Shown here: in pieces, positions 1 through 8,307 of the stretch
Position numbering within the stretch: position 1 is the stretch's first letter
Layout: each line of letters opens with the position of its first letter
Origin: Nitrospira sp.
GTDB taxonomy: Bacteria; Nitrospirota; Nitrospiria; SBBL01; JAADHI01
Assembly: GCA_027020665.1 (NCBI GenBank)
Contig: JALUVJ010000074.1
Coordinates: forward strand, 1-48,471
Reading direction: 5' to 3'
DNA: 48,471 nt
Translations under genes and position numbers: made by a program
The notes under the pieces: model-generated
What the model was told of the DNA's origin: nothing
Seen by the model: only the letters and a program-made list of their open reading frames with translations
The model's database searches: none

Positions 1-546
1 CTTAAGATGAAAACCGAAGTGCCGCATTTGGATCTCTTGCCTGCGGGCATTGATCTGGTGGGGGCCGAGATCGAACTGGCCGATATGGCCGGTCGTGAAA
101 CAATTTTGAAAATGGGCTTGAAAGGACTTAGTGATGTCTATGATTACATCATCATCGATTGTCCGCCCTCTCTTGGGTTTTTAACATTAAATGCCCTGAC
201 GGCGGCGGATACGCTGCTTGTTCCGCTTCAGTGTGAATATTATGCGTTGGAGGGTTTGAAGTTGCTCTTAAGAACGATGCGGCTTGTGCGGAATTCATTT
301 AATCCGTCGCTCAAGATTGAGGGCATTGTGTTGACGATGTATGACAGCCGAAATAATCTTAATCGACAGGTTTCCGCAGAAATCCACAGCCATTTTGGAG
401 ATCAGGTCTTTAAGAGCGTTATTCCGCGTAACATTACGCTTGCCGAAGCGCCCAGTTACGGCAAGCCGGTTCTTTTTTACAATGCGGTCTCCCGGGGTGC
501 GCAGGCCTATATGGATTTGGCAAAGGAAGTGATTACCCGTGTTTGA
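1..546 (+). CDS. parA: ParA/Soj-family partition ATPase, 3' part only
   Basis: C-terminal part of a ParA/Soj-type ATPase. This family forms ATP-dependent dimers on nucleoid DNA and, with ParB and parS, segregates the chromosome or positions cargo. The frame is open from the first base, so the start and the Walker A motif lie outside the window. The Walker B region reads YDYIIIDCPPSLG, followed by the family stretch LVPLQCEYYALEGL and near the end IPRNITLAEAPSYGKP, all typical of chromosomal Soj. The stop is 6 nt before a lipoprotein gene, where parB is usually found; no parB is visible in the window. Family assignment is firm. The chromosomal partition role is inferred, because a ParA that positions other cargo would look similar in this half. 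Confidence 0.9.
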   Translation, partial: LKMKTEVPHLDLLPAGIDLVGAEIELADMAGRETILKMGLKGLSDVYDYIIIDCPPSLGFLTLNALTAADTLLVPLQCEYYALEGLKLLLRTMRLVRNSFNPSLKIEGIVLTMYDSRNNLNRQVSAEIHSHFGDQVFKSVIPRNITLAEAPSYGKPVLFYNAVSRGAQAYMDLAKEVITRV

Positions 547-552
547 GCTGCA

Positions 553-1869
553 ATGCAAATGAGACATGCTGTCCGGATCACCGCGTCGTTGCTGTCCTTT
601 GTATTGCTGATAAGTTGCAGCACAGGGGTAAGTAGCGTGAATCCGGATTGTCTCGACCCCGCTTCTGCGCGTCTGAGCAAGGGAGATGCAAACCGGGCGG
701 CGGGAGGTGTGCCGACAATTACATCGATTACAACACAAAGAGGTCCCGCGGAAGGGCCTGTGCAAGGGGGTACCCCGGTTTTTATTCGAGGCACGCATTT
801 CGGCAATGATTCCGTTGTTTTGTTCGGAGACCGGAGTTCGCCTTGTACCGTCGTGCAAGATTCAACGTTTATTATTGCCGAGGCGGGGCCGGTTTTTCTT
901 TCAGGGCCGGTCGATGTGACGGTGACCACCGGCGGACAAATTGCAATTCAAAAGGACGGATTCCGCTACACCCCGCTTGTTGCCTTTTCTTCGGATCGCA
1001 CCGGTAATTTCGAAATTTTTACGATGTCGGTCGGCGGCTTTGACATTAAACAGGTGACGAATAATGCCCTCGGACAAAGTCCGCAGCAGCCGGGGAAAGA
1101 CGAAATTAACGAATCGCCTGTTTTTTCGCCGGACGGCAAAGATATTGTTTATGTTTCAAATAAAAGCGGAGATTTCGATATTTTTATCGCAGGACGGACG
1201 GGGACCAATCCAAGCGATCTTAGCCAAAATGATGCCGCAAACGATATTGATCCCGCGTTTTCTCCCGATGGCAATTCGATTGTTTTTGCCTCGAACCTTA
1301 ATAGCCTTGCTTTTCCAAATATTGACGGAGATTTTGAAATCTTCCGCATGAACCGCGATGGCAGCAACTTGGAGCAACTGACTGTAAATTCGGTGGATGA
1401 TACCCGTCCTTCTTATTCTCCGGACGGCAGTCGTATTGTTTTTGCTTCAGAGCGAACAAGTGGTGAAACGGATCTTTTCATTATCGATAGCCTCGACGGA
1501 GGCAACGAACTGGCCCTCCCCAGTGGTGAAGATGTTGATTTTGATCCGGTTTTTACCCCAGACGGCAAGCAGGTGATTTTTGCCAGAGACCGCAATCTTA
1601 CGAAGGAGCTTTGGGTGGTGAACAGCGATGGCACGGGTTTTCCGACGCAATTGACCTTTGGACAGGCTGATGCGGAAAACCCCGCTATTTTGTCGGCTTC
1701 GGGCAATGAAGTCACCCTTGTCTTTCAGAAAGATGCTGAGGCAAAGGAAGAAATTTTTACAATCAAGTGCAGGGGATCGGCGACAGCCTTCATTTCTTTC
1801 TGTGATGGCGCGGCTGAGAATATTTCCCTCCATGTGAATGCGGATCGCTCTCCTGCTGTTTCTCCTTAA
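553..1869 (+). CDS. Lipoprotein with IPT/TIG domain and TolB-like (PD40) beta-propeller
   Basis: Predicted secreted lipoprotein of 438 residues. The N-terminus has a short basic region, a hydrophobic stretch and a lipobox ending LLISC, with the lipidated Cys at about residue 22. Residues ~55-138 resemble an IPT/TIG immunoglobulin-like fold (PTITSITTQRGPAEG, then GGTPVFIRGTHF). From ~140 to the end there are repeated PD40 blades of the form SPDGxxIVFxSxxxGDFxIF, at least four of them, as in the TolB propeller. Such propellers usually bind proteins or cell-wall components; no catalytic residues are evident. The gene starts 6 nt after parA and could be co-transcribed. It is not TolB itself, since the TolB N-terminal domain is replaced by IPT and no tol/pal genes are nearby. 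Function unknown. Confidence 0.85.
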   Translation: MQMRHAVRITASLLSFVLLISCSTGVSSVNPDCLDPASARLSKGDANRAAGGVPTITSITTQRGPAEGPVQGGTPVFIRGTHFGNDSVVLFGDRSSPCTVVQDSTFIIAEAGPVFLSGPVDVTVTTGGQIAIQKDGFRYTPLVAFSSDRTGNFEIFTMSVGGFDIKQVTNNALGQSPQQPGKDEINESPVFSPDGKDIVYVSNKSGDFDIFIAGRTGTNPSDLSQNDAANDIDPAFSPDGNSIVFASNLNSLAFPNIDGDFEIFRMNRDGSNLEQLTVNSVDDTRPSYSPDGSRIVFASERTSGETDLFIIDSLDGGNELALPSGEDVDFDPVFTPDGKQVIFARDRNLTKELWVVNSDGTGFPTQLTFGQADAENPAILSASGNEVTLVFQKDAEAKEEIFTIKCRGSATAFISFCDGAAENISLHVNADRSPAVSP

Positions 1870-1936
1870 GGCCTGTTTTTTGTCTTGGCTGCTTCGTGTT
1901 TCGAAGGCCGGATCATGCAATTCCCCTTTTACCCTC

Positions 1937-1964
1937 TTGAAAAATAAATTTTTGATCTTATGTT
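1937..1964 (+). promoter_or_regulatory. Candidate sigma-70-like promoter for the Hsp20 gene
   Basis: TTGAAA at 1937-1942 and TATGTT at 1959-1964 are separated by 16 nt, in the 173-nt gap before the small heat-shock gene. The -35 half also fits the CTTGAAA of heat-shock promoters, but no CCCCAT-like -10 follows and no CIRCE repeat is visible. Weak support. Confidence 0.35.
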
Positions 1965-2042
1965 TAAGTTGAAGGCGGTTGCCGGATGTGGCGGATGTGA
2001 GCCGAGTCGGCAAGCTTTGCATTAGGTCGAAGAAGGGAGGAG

Positions 2043-2549
2043 ATGAAAATGACAAAACGCACAATTGTTCCTTGGAGATGGGGACGCGTCACACCTTTTC
2101 GTGAACTTGACCCGGTATTTCCCATTTTCAGTCGTGAGATGGGGGATCTTTTTGGAGAATTGACACGTGAATTAAACGGCGGGTTTTTTCCCGGGACAAA
2201 AGAGGAAAAAATCTTTTTTAATCCGCGCCTTGACATTAAAGAGACGGAAAAAGCAATTGAGATGAAAGTCGAATTGCCCGGTGTGGATAAAAAGGAAATA
2301 CAGCTTTCGGTCGAAGACGGGGTGTTGACCCTCCAGGGCGAGAAAAAAAGCGAAAAAGAAAAAAAAGAAGAAAATGTTTATCGTCGGGAATGTGTTTACG
2401 GTCATTTCGTAAGAAGGGTTCCTTTGCCCGCAGAGGTTGAAGAGAAGAAAATTGAGGCGGTTTTTGAAAAAGGTGTTTTGAAGCTCACCTTGCCTAAAAC
2501 GAAACCGGCAGAAAAAGAAGTGCATCGTATTGCGGTGAAAGCAGCCTGA
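2043..2549 (+). CDS. Hsp20/alpha-crystallin family small heat-shock protein
   Basis: Small heat-shock chaperone of 168 residues. The family forms large cytoplasmic oligomers that hold unfolding proteins without using ATP. A variable N-terminal arm (~1-60) is followed by the alpha-crystallin domain: PRLDIKETEKAIEMKVELPG, then VDKKEIQLSVEDGVLTLQGE, then the charged EKKSEKEKKEENVYRRE segment and the conserved FEKGVLKLTLPK near the end. The start is set by the strong ribosome-binding sequence AGGGAGG just upstream. Length and layout are normal for class A Hsp20. It is followed by a hairpin and a T-tailed terminator, so it is probably a single-gene unit. Confidence 0.95.
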   Translation: MKMTKRTIVPWRWGRVTPFRELDPVFPIFSREMGDLFGELTRELNGGFFPGTKEEKIFFNPRLDIKETEKAIEMKVELPGVDKKEIQLSVEDGVLTLQGEKKSEKEKKEENVYRRECVYGHFVRRVPLPAEVEEKKIEAVFEKGVLKLTLPKTKPAEKEVHRIAVKAA

Positions 2550-2556
2550 AGACGGC

Positions 2557-2585
2557 GGCGCTTCCGTATTCTTGCGGGAAGCGCC
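2557..2585. repeat. Hairpin just after the Hsp20 gene
   Basis: GGCGCTTCC (2557-2565) and GGAAGCGCC (2577-2585) form a perfect 9-bp stem with an 11-nt loop. No T-run follows, so it is more likely a 3' stabilising hairpin than a terminator; the real terminator follows at 2613. Confidence 0.6.
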
Positions 2586-2612
2586 TGTTGCGCTGTGAGA
2601 CGATCAATAGTG

Positions 2613-2644
2613 ATCAGGCGGTCAAACGGCCGCCTGATTTTTTT
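2613..2644 (+). terminator. Rho-independent terminator after the Hsp20 gene
   Basis: ATCAGGCGG (2613-2621) pairs perfectly with CCGCCTGAT (2630-2638), with an 8-nt loop and a run of seven T ending at 2644. It would also shield the convergent cupredoxin gene from read-through. Confidence 0.85.
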
Positions 2645-2668
2645 GATTGATTGCCGCGAGGGAATCCT

Positions 2669-3058
2669 TTATCGAACAACGATTTTCCCGCGCATGGTTC
2701 TGCCGTGAATGCCGCAATAATAGTTGCAGGTCACGGGCTTGGAAAATACTTTTTTGAATGTCATGCCCTGGTTAATCGCTTCAGATTTAAAGGCACAAAT
2801 CCCTTCTTCCGCATCGCCTACAATTGAATGGATAAAATCGTCGTTGTTTTTCCAAACAACATGTCCGCCAAGATTTACGATGGCGGGATTGGGATAAAAC
2901 GCTGAATCGCCCATGTGGGTTGAATTGAGCCGGATGGAGACTTCTATTCTTTGAGGATTGGGAAGTAAGTCACATGCGACGATGACGGTGGAGAAAAAAG
3001 AGATGAAAAAAAAAGCGGCGCGACGATGTGTGTGACCGACTCGGTCTAAGCAAGACAT
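2669..3058 (-). CDS. Plastocyanin-like cupredoxin lipoprotein
   Basis: Exported blue-copper protein of 129 residues. Residues ~14-29 form a signal peptide ending in the lipobox IVAC (Cys29), so the mature protein is probably lipid-anchored. Type-1 copper ligands are visible: His77 in DDFIHSIV and the C-terminal loop CGIHGRTM, giving Cys115, His118 and Met122 in C-x2-H-x3-M spacing. The family shuttles electrons or binds periplasmic copper. The partner is unknown: the neighbours are Hsp20 and the convergent end of the ribosomal operon, and no oxidase or reductase gene is near. No clear ribosome-binding site was seen; the start is the only Met before the signal peptide. Confidence 0.85.
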   Translation of the reverse strand: MSCLDRVGHTHRRAAFFFISFFSTVIVACDLLPNPQRIEVSIRLNSTHMGDSAFYPNPAIVNLGGHVVWKNNDDFIHSIVGDAEEGICAFKSEAINQGMTFKKVFSKPVTCNYYCGIHGRTMRGKIVVR

Positions 3059-3151
3059 TGTTTTTTTGAGTAAAACCCAACAATAATCAAGTCAAACGAT
3101 ACTACGGATACGGCTTGTAAATCAAACCGGGATGACTTGAAACAATGATCG

Positions 3152-3208
3152 CAAAAAAATAGCGGCCCGCTTTTCCCTGAAATAGAGAGAGTTTGTGGGC
3201 CGCTATTT
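3152..3208 (-). terminator. Rho-independent terminator of the thrS-infC-rpmI-rplT operon
   Basis: Read on the minus strand, a 12-bp stem (3197-3208 with 3157-3168, core AAATAGCGGCCC) encloses a 28-nt loop and is followed by seven T. It lies 35 nt past the rplT stop, as expected for the operon's end. Confidence 0.8.
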
Positions 3209-3242
3209 CCGACGCGGTTCAGATCCGGGCGGATTGCAGGCT

Positions 3243-3611
3243 TCAGGCGCTTGCGGCACCTGTTTTTTCCTGCATTTTTTGCACGATTTGTGTAAACCCT
3301 GCGGGATCGTGTGCGGCAATTTCGGCCAGAATTTTTCTGTTTAATTCAATGCCTGCTTTTTTCAAACCGTCCATCAAACGGCTGTATGTGAGACCGTTTA
3401 ATTTTGCGGCGGCGCTGATTCGGGTGATCCAAAGTCGTCTGAAGGCCCGTTTTTTATTGCGCCGATCTCGGTAGGCATACAAGAGTGATTTATCAACGGC
3501 TTCCGTCGCGGTTCTGAATAATTTGCTCTTTGCCCCGTAGTACCCTTTGGCCATTTTTATACGGGCTTTACGCCTTTGGCGGGTCTTGGGGCCTCCTTTT
3601 GCTCTTGGCAT
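3243..3611 (-). CDS. rplT: 50S ribosomal protein L20
   Basis: Large-subunit protein L20 (122 residues), which binds 23S rRNA early and is needed for 50S assembly. The sequence is unmistakable: [20 protein letters not shown] at the basic N-terminus, [18 protein letters not shown] in the middle, and [20 protein letters not shown] towards the C-terminus. The short C-terminal tail EKTGAASA is not conserved. It is last in thrS-infC-rpmI-rplT, 38 nt after rpmI, with its own AAGGAG site. In E. coli L20 represses this operon translationally. Whether that happens here was not tested; no operator was identified. Confidence 0.98.
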   Translation of the reverse strand: MPRAKGGPKTRQRRKARIKMAKGYYGAKSKLFRTATEAVDKSLLYAYRDRRNKKRAFRRLWITRISAAAKLNGLTYSRLMDGLKKAGIELNRKILAEIAAHDPAGFTQIVQKMQEKTGAASA

Positions 3612-3649
3612 TTCCTTGCTCCTTCTAGTTCAATGGTGTGATGCTTTTT

Positions 3650-3850
3650 TTAAAGGTAGGGCAGTGCGCGCATGAGGCCTTTTGCTTCTCCTTTAAAAAC
3701 CGGGGCGCTGCCGCTTAAGTTGCGTTTTTGCTTTCTGGATTGGTGGGTGAGCAAATGCCTTTTCCCGGCTTTATTGCGTTTCAATTTGCCCGAACCTGTT
3801 TTTTTAAAGCGTTTTGCCGCACCCCGATGCGTTTTAATTTTAACCTTCAC
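3650..3850 (-). CDS. rpmI: 50S ribosomal protein L35
   Basis: Large-subunit protein L35, 66 residues and very basic: MKVKIKTHRGAAKRFKKTGS, then KRNKAGKRHLLTHQSRKQKR, both diagnostic. The start codon is GTG at 3850-3848. It lies one nucleotide after the infC stop, and its GGAG ribosome-binding site is inside the infC 3' end, which favours translational coupling to infC. Confidence 0.98.
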   Translation of the reverse strand: MKVKIKTHRGAAKRFKKTGSGKLKRNKAGKRHLLTHQSRKQKRNLSGSAPVFKGEAKGLMRALPYL

Positions 3851-3851
3851 T

Positions 3852-4400
3852 TTAATCTCCTTTGATCGATTTCGGGGCTAAGACCATAATCATGTTTCGC
3901 CCTTCAAATTTTGGAGCATATTCTCTTTGCCCCACGTCTACAAGTTTTTCTTCCACTTGGGCCATAATATCCCAGCCTCTTTGCCGGTAAGCCATCTCTC
4001 GTCCTCGGAACATCAGCGTTATTTTAACCTTGTTTCTGCCCTGAAGGAAATCCCTTGCATGTTTTATTTTGAATTCAAGATCATGTTCCCCCGTATAGGG
4101 GCGGAATTTTACTTCTTTGAGGTGCCCGCCCTTTTGGCTCGATTTGAGTGAACGTTCCTTACGGCTCTGCTCATATTTATATTTCCCAAGATCCATGATG
4201 CGGCAAACCGGCGGTTTTGCCGTCGGCGCAACTTCGACCAGGTCCAGGCCGTATTCACTGCTCTTATTCATGGCATCCGAAGGCGACATGATGCCGAGTT
4301 GCTCGCCTTCCGGGCCGATCACACGGATTTCTCTGTCTCGGATATCCCGATTTGCCCTCATCTTGGGGGGGCCTTGCGGGCCCCGTCTATCTCGCTGCAT
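3852..4400 (-). CDS. infC: Translation initiation factor IF-3
   Basis: IF-3 (182 residues) binds the 30S subunit, blocks premature 50S joining and checks start codon-initiator tRNA pairing. The N-domain carries IRVIGPEGEQLGIMSPSDAM and VAPTAKPPVCRIMDLGKYKYEQ. The linker and C-domain carry KEVKFRPYTGEHDLEFKIKH and NKVKITLMFRGREM. The chosen start is ATG at 4400-4398 with GGAGGGG immediately upstream. It overlaps the thrS 3' end by 14 nt. Many bacteria use a rare AUU or AUC start for infC autoregulation; here an ordinary ATG with a strong site is available. A downstream Met at MRANRD is an alternative start. Confidence 0.97.
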   Translation of the reverse strand: MQRDRRGPQGPPKMRANRDIRDREIRVIGPEGEQLGIMSPSDAMNKSSEYGLDLVEVAPTAKPPVCRIMDLGKYKYEQSRKERSLKSSQKGGHLKEVKFRPYTGEHDLEFKIKHARDFLQGRNKVKITLMFRGREMAYRQRGWDIMAQVEEKLVDVGQREYAPKFEGRNMIMVLAPKSIKGD

Positions 4401-6327
4401 TCCCCTCCATCAGACGGTTTGCCTTAAGTGCGATCTCTTCTTGGATTTGTCTGACACAGAGATCCAAAGACACCGTCGTGTTTTCCCCGCTGCGCTGCCT
4501 GACGGCCACGGTTTTATCTTCCACTTCTTTGTCGCCAACAATCAGCATGTAGGGTATTTTTTGTAATTGGGCTTCGCGTATCTTCAGCCCCATTTTTTCG
4601 TTGCGCCGATCCACTTCACTGCGGATGCCCGCCCCGCGAAGTTTCTTTTGAAGCTGCGCTGCGTATGCTTGATGGTGTTCCGTAATGGGAATGACTTTTG
4701 TTTGAACCGGGGCAAGCCAAGTCGGAAAAGCGCCGGCATAGTGTTCGATGAGCACCCCGAAAAACCGTTCGATCGAACCCATCAAGGCCCGGTGAATCAT
4801 GATGGGTTGATGAGCTTTGCCGTCGTCTCCCCGGTAGCTCATGTTGAAGCGTTCGGGTAAATTAAAATCGACCTGGATTGTGGTGCATTGCCAAGCGCGG
4901 CCCAGGGAGTCCTTAATTTTCATGTCGATCTTCGGCCCGTAAAAAACACCTTCGCCGGGATCTATTTCATAGGCAAACCCTTTTTGTTTCAGGGCACCTT
5001 CCAGGGCGGAAGTGGCTTGCTCCCAGCGATCTAAACTGCCGACGTATTTTTCCGGACGGGTCGAAAGATAGATGTCGTAATGTTCAAAACCAAAAGTTCT
5101 CAGCACATGGGTGGTGAAATCGAGCACTTTCAAAATCTCGGACTCAATCTGATCGGGGCGGCAAAAAATATGGGCATCATCCTGCGTAAATCCCCGCACA
5201 CGCAGCAGGCCGTGCAATACGCCGGAACGTTCGTAACGATACACGGTACCCAGTTCGCTCCAGCGCAGCGGCAGATCCCGATAACTTCTGAGTTGAGATT
5301 TATAAATCATGATGTGGAAGGGGCAGTTCATGGGCTTGATCTGATAAGGCACCCCGTCAACATCAATGCCCTTGTACATGTTTTCCTGATAAAACGACAG
5401 GTGCCCGCTTTGTTCCCAGAGATCGCGTTTCGCCATGTGGGGTGTGGCAACAAAGTCGTAGTCGGCTTTAAGGTGTTCATCGCGCCAAAAATCTTCCAGG
5501 ACTTTTCGGATGATTGCCCCTTTAGGGTGCCAAAGAATGAGTCCCGCACCAATCTGATCGGAGGTGGAAAAGAGGTCCAAATCCTTGCCCAGTTTACGGT
5601 GATCCCGCTTCTTGATTTCTTCCAGTTTTTTCAGGTGGGCGTCAAGATCGATGCGGTTTGAAAAAGAGATCCCGTAAATGCGTTGCAGCATTTTATTTTT
5701 TTCGTCGCCGCGCCAATACGCGCCGCCGGTTGAAAGCAGTTTGACCGCTTTGATTTTTCCCGTGGAGGGCAGGTGCGGCCCCCGGCAAAGATCAATAAAG
5801 TCTCCTTGCCGGTAGGCGGAGATCGGCTCTTCCATGCCGTCTTGGATGAGCTCGACTTTATAGGGTTCGCCACGTGCCTCAAAGAGCCGGACGGCTTCTT
5901 CTTTTGTCAATTCCATGCGCAAAATCGGCAGCTTGCGTTTAACGATTTCCTTGATCTTCTTTTCGATTTGCTGCAAATCTTCCGGTGTGAAAGGGCGCTC
6001 AAAATCAAAATCATAATAAAACCCTTCCTCAATCGCCGGGCCGATGCTCACTTTCACGGCAGGAAAGAGTTCTTTCACGGCCTGCGCCAAGACATGGGCT
6101 GAACTGTGCCGGTAAATTTCCCTGCCTTCCGGCGAATCGAAGGTCAAAAGATCAATTTCGGCATCTTCTTCCGCGGCCACGCTCAAGTCTTTTGCGAGGC
6201 CGTTCACACGGATGCCCACGGTTTCTTTTTCTTTTCCGAGCATTTTGACGACATCAAGAAAAGGCGTTCCTGCGGGAACACGTTTTTCAACGCCACCACT
6301 CAAACGAAGGGTGATTTCTTTATTCAA
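4387..6327 (-). CDS. thrS: Threonyl-tRNA synthetase
   Basis: Class II threonyl-tRNA synthetase, 646 residues and full length, which charges tRNA-Thr in the cytoplasm. In order: the N-terminal TGS domain (~1-60); the editing domain with the HSSAH metal-binding pair and the DLCRGPH motif; the catalytic core with PMNCPFHIMIYKS (zinc Cys), motif 2 (YRYERSGVLHGLLRVRGFTQ) and motif 3 (MIHRALMGSIERFFGVLIEH); then the anticodon-binding domain ending with PYMLIVGDKEVE. It heads the thrS-infC-rpmI-rplT series found in many bacteria and lies downstream of tRNA-Val on the same strand. No T-box or tRNA-like operator was recognised in the 125-nt leader. Confidence 0.98.
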   Translation of the reverse strand: MNKEITLRLSGGVEKRVPAGTPFLDVVKMLGKEKETVGIRVNGLAKDLSVAAEEDAEIDLLTFDSPEGREIYRHSSAHVLAQAVKELFPAVKVSIGPAIEEGFYYDFDFERPFTPEDLQQIEKKIKEIVKRKLPILRMELTKEEAVRLFEARGEPYKVELIQDGMEEPISAYRQGDFIDLCRGPHLPSTGKIKAVKLLSTGGAYWRGDEKNKMLQRIYGISFSNRIDLDAHLKKLEEIKKRDHRKLGKDLDLFSTSDQIGAGLILWHPKGAIIRKVLEDFWRDEHLKADYDFVATPHMAKRDLWEQSGHLSFYQENMYKGIDVDGVPYQIKPMNCPFHIMIYKSQLRSYRDLPLRWSELGTVYRYERSGVLHGLLRVRGFTQDDAHIFCRPDQIESEILKVLDFTTHVLRTFGFEHYDIYLSTRPEKYVGSLDRWEQATSALEGALKQKGFAYEIDPGEGVFYGPKIDMKIKDSLGRAWQCTTIQVDFNLPERFNMSYRGDDGKAHQPIMIHRALMGSIERFFGVLIEHYAGAFPTWLAPVQTKVIPITEHHQAYAAQLQKKLRGAGIRSEVDRRNEKMGLKIREAQLQKIPYMLIVGDKEVEDKTVAVRQRSGENTTVSLDLCVRQIQEEIALKANRLMEGNAAR

Positions 6328-6418
6328 GGTCGTCCTAAAACGCGGGATGGATGCGGCGGCTTAAAAATACGGCGGATTTCAGCGACGCATGTAACGAGGA
6401 TTTTTTTGAATTGTTCAC

Positions 6419-6454
6419 GATGATTCCAAAATTTCAGATGATTCCAAAATTTCA
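6419..6454. repeat. Two tandem copies of an 18-bp unit beside tRNA-Val
   Basis: The unit GATGATTCCAAAATTTCA occurs exactly twice with no gap (6419-6436 and 6437-6454), one base beyond the tRNA-Val 3' end. The unit does not resemble the tRNA 3' end, so it is not an obvious attachment site. Confidence 0.9.
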
Positions 6455-6455
6455 A

Positions 6456-6530
6456 TGGTAGGCACGGGCGGTTTTGAACCGCCGACCTCTTGCGTGTCAA
6501 GCAAGCGCTCTCCCCCTGAGCTACGCGCCT
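6456..6530 (-). tRNA. tRNA-Val (anticodon GAC)
   Basis: Complete cloverleaf of 75 nt read on the minus strand. The acceptor stem is AGGCGCG with CGTGCCT, the D stem GCTC/GAGC, the anticodon stem CTTGC/GCAAG around loop TTGACAC (anticodon GAC), and the T arm GGCGG-TTCAAAA-CCGCC. The discriminator is A and CCA is encoded. It precedes thrS by about 130 nt. Confidence 0.95.
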
Positions 6531-6717
6531 TCAAAGGCCAAGTCATCTTAATCCTATTCAAATGTGATTTTATTGTCAAGAAAAATGGCCCAAGACCGGT
6601 GATTGATCTTGGGAAGCGGAGGGGCTGCGTGGAGATTTTTCCCTGCGCACAGAGACTGTCAAAGCCTGTTAATCCGCACTTTTGACCTTCTTCAATAAAA
6701 AATCTATCATTGCGGAC

Positions 6718-8307
6718 ATGAAAGCTCTGCTCATCTCCCTGCTTTTCATCGGTCTCGTTGCCAGTTTTTTATGGCCGTCCGCAGATCGCGGAACCGTGGA
6801 ATCGGAGGCCGTTTTTCGCATGAATCTCACTGCGGAACCTCCGACACTGGATTGGGCTCTCGCCACGGACAATGTTTCCATTCGTGTCATCGAAAACCTG
6901 ATGGAAGGCCTGACGGCCTATGATGCGGCACTTCGTCCGCAACCGGCCATCGCGGCACGCTGGACGGTCTCCGGCGACGGTCGTATTTATACCTTCCATT
7001 TGCGGCCGGATGTTTATTGGAGCGACGGCAAACAAGTGACCGCACACGATTTTGAATATGCCTGGAAGCGGCTGCTCAATCCGGCGACCGCTTCGGAATA
7101 CGCCTATTTTTTATACGATGTGGAAAACGCCGCCGCGTACAATACGGGCCGGATTAAGGACGCAGACTTGGTCGGGGTGAAGGCTTTGCATGACTTGACG
7201 CTGCGGGTCGATCTGAAAAAACAGGCGGTGTACTTCCCTTCCGTCACAACCTTTACGGCAACCTTCCCGCAGCGCAAAGACCTCATTGAGCGTTACGGAG
7301 ATCGTTGGACCGAGCCTGCGCACTTGGTGACGCTGGGTGCTTTTCGATTAGAAGAATGGCGGCATGAATACCGTCTGACTTTGGTGGCCAATGAACATTA
7401 TTACGGCGACCGTCCCGCGCTCGACCGGGTGATTTTTTATGTGGTCTCCGAAGAAACTACGGCGCTTACGCTCTATGAGACCGGGTATCTGGACCGGGTG
7501 ACCCTGCCGCCCATCGCGATTCCGCGTTATAAGACGCATCCGGACTATGTGCGCGCGCCCTTTCTCCGGGGCTATTATTACGGGTTCAATCTCGACAAAG
7601 CACCCTTTGATAAGGTCAAAGTGAGACAGGCTTTTTCGATGGCGATTGATCGGGAGGAGATTCCCAAGATTCTGAAGGGCGGCGAAATCCCGGCGACCTC
7701 TTGGATTCCACAGGGCATGTTCGCCCACAACCCGGAGATCGGGCTTGCTTTTAATCCCGAAAAGGCGCGGCGTTTTTTAGCGGAAGCGGGTTACAAAAAC
7801 GGTGCGGGTCTGCCGCCCATCACCCTGGCTTTCAACACCGACCCCACCAACCGTATGATTGCGGAACATATTCAGGCGCAGTGGAAAAAAAATCTGGGGG
7901 TCACTGTTTTGCTGGATAACATGGAGTGGAAGGTTTACCTGCAACAACTCCGGGAAGACACGCCTCAGGTTTTTCGCTTGGGTTGGGGTGCGGACTATCC
8001 CGACCCGGATAACTTTATGAATCTCTTCACGAGTACGAGCGGCAATAACAACACCCATTGGGGTAATGCGGAATATGATCGTTTTATTTCCGATGCGGCC
8101 AGTGAGGGCGATCCCTCAAAACGTTTGGCGCTTTATGATGCGGCGCAGCGTATTCTGACAGAAACGGATGTGCCCATCATGCCGCTTTTTTTCGCGGCGC
8201 AAAACCTGCTCATCAGCCCCGAGATCGAAGGGTTGGAAGTGAATGCCATGGACCTGATTCATCTCAAAAAAGTAAAACGAAAACCGTCGAATAAGGTGCA
8301 ATCCTGA
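6718..8307 (+). CDS. oppA: Oligopeptide ABC transporter, periplasmic substrate-binding protein (OppA/DppA family)
   Basis: Solute-binding protein of family 5, about 529 residues. It captures peptides, or less often other solutes, in the periplasm and delivers them to the permeases encoded next. The mature part starts with the family pattern FRMNLTAEPPTLDW, then GLTAYDAALRPQPAIAARW and YTFHLRPDVYWSDGKQVTAHDF, the standard SBP_bac_5 signature. I chose ATG 6718, whose product begins with the hydrophobic segment MKALLISLLFIGLVASFLW; an in-frame TTG at 6682 would add 12 residues. There is no Cys after the hydrophobic segment, so unlike many OppA proteins of this type it is not an evident lipoprotein. 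The stop overlaps the next start (TGATG), indicating a tight operon. Confidence 0.9.
   Translation: MKALLISLLFIGLVASFLWPSADRGTVESEAVFRMNLTAEPPTLDWALATDNVSIRVIENLMEGLTAYDAALRPQPAIAARWTVSGDGRIYTFHLRPDVYWSDGKQVTAHDFEYAWKRLLNPATASEYAYFLYDVENAAAYNTGRIKDADLVGVKALHDLTLRVDLKKQAVYFPSVTTFTATFPQRKDLIERYGDRWTEPAHLVTLGAFRLEEWRHEYRLTLVANEHYYGDRPALDRVIFYVVSEETTALTLYETGYLDRVTLPPIAIPRYKTHPDYVRAPFLRGYYYGFNLDKAPFDKVKVRQAFSMAIDREEIPKILKGGEIPATSWIPQGMFAHNPEIGLAFNPEKARRFLAEAGYKNGAGLPPITLAFNTDPTNRMIAEHIQAQWKKNLGVTVLLDNMEWKVYLQQLREDTPQVFRLGWGADYPDPDNFMNLFTSTSGNNNTHWGNAEYDRFISDAASEGDPSKRLALYDAAQRILTETDVPIMPLFFAAQNLLISPEIEGLEVNAMDLIHLKKVKRKPSNKVQS

Noticed and set aside
6419-6454. Attachment site of an integrated element at tRNA-Val
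   Set aside because: The tandem unit does not match the tRNA 3' end, and no integrase or mobile genes are adjacent.
6328-6455. T-box or ThrS autoregulatory operator in the thrS leader
   Set aside because: No T-box sequence, no terminator hairpin and no convincing tRNA-Thr-like arm.
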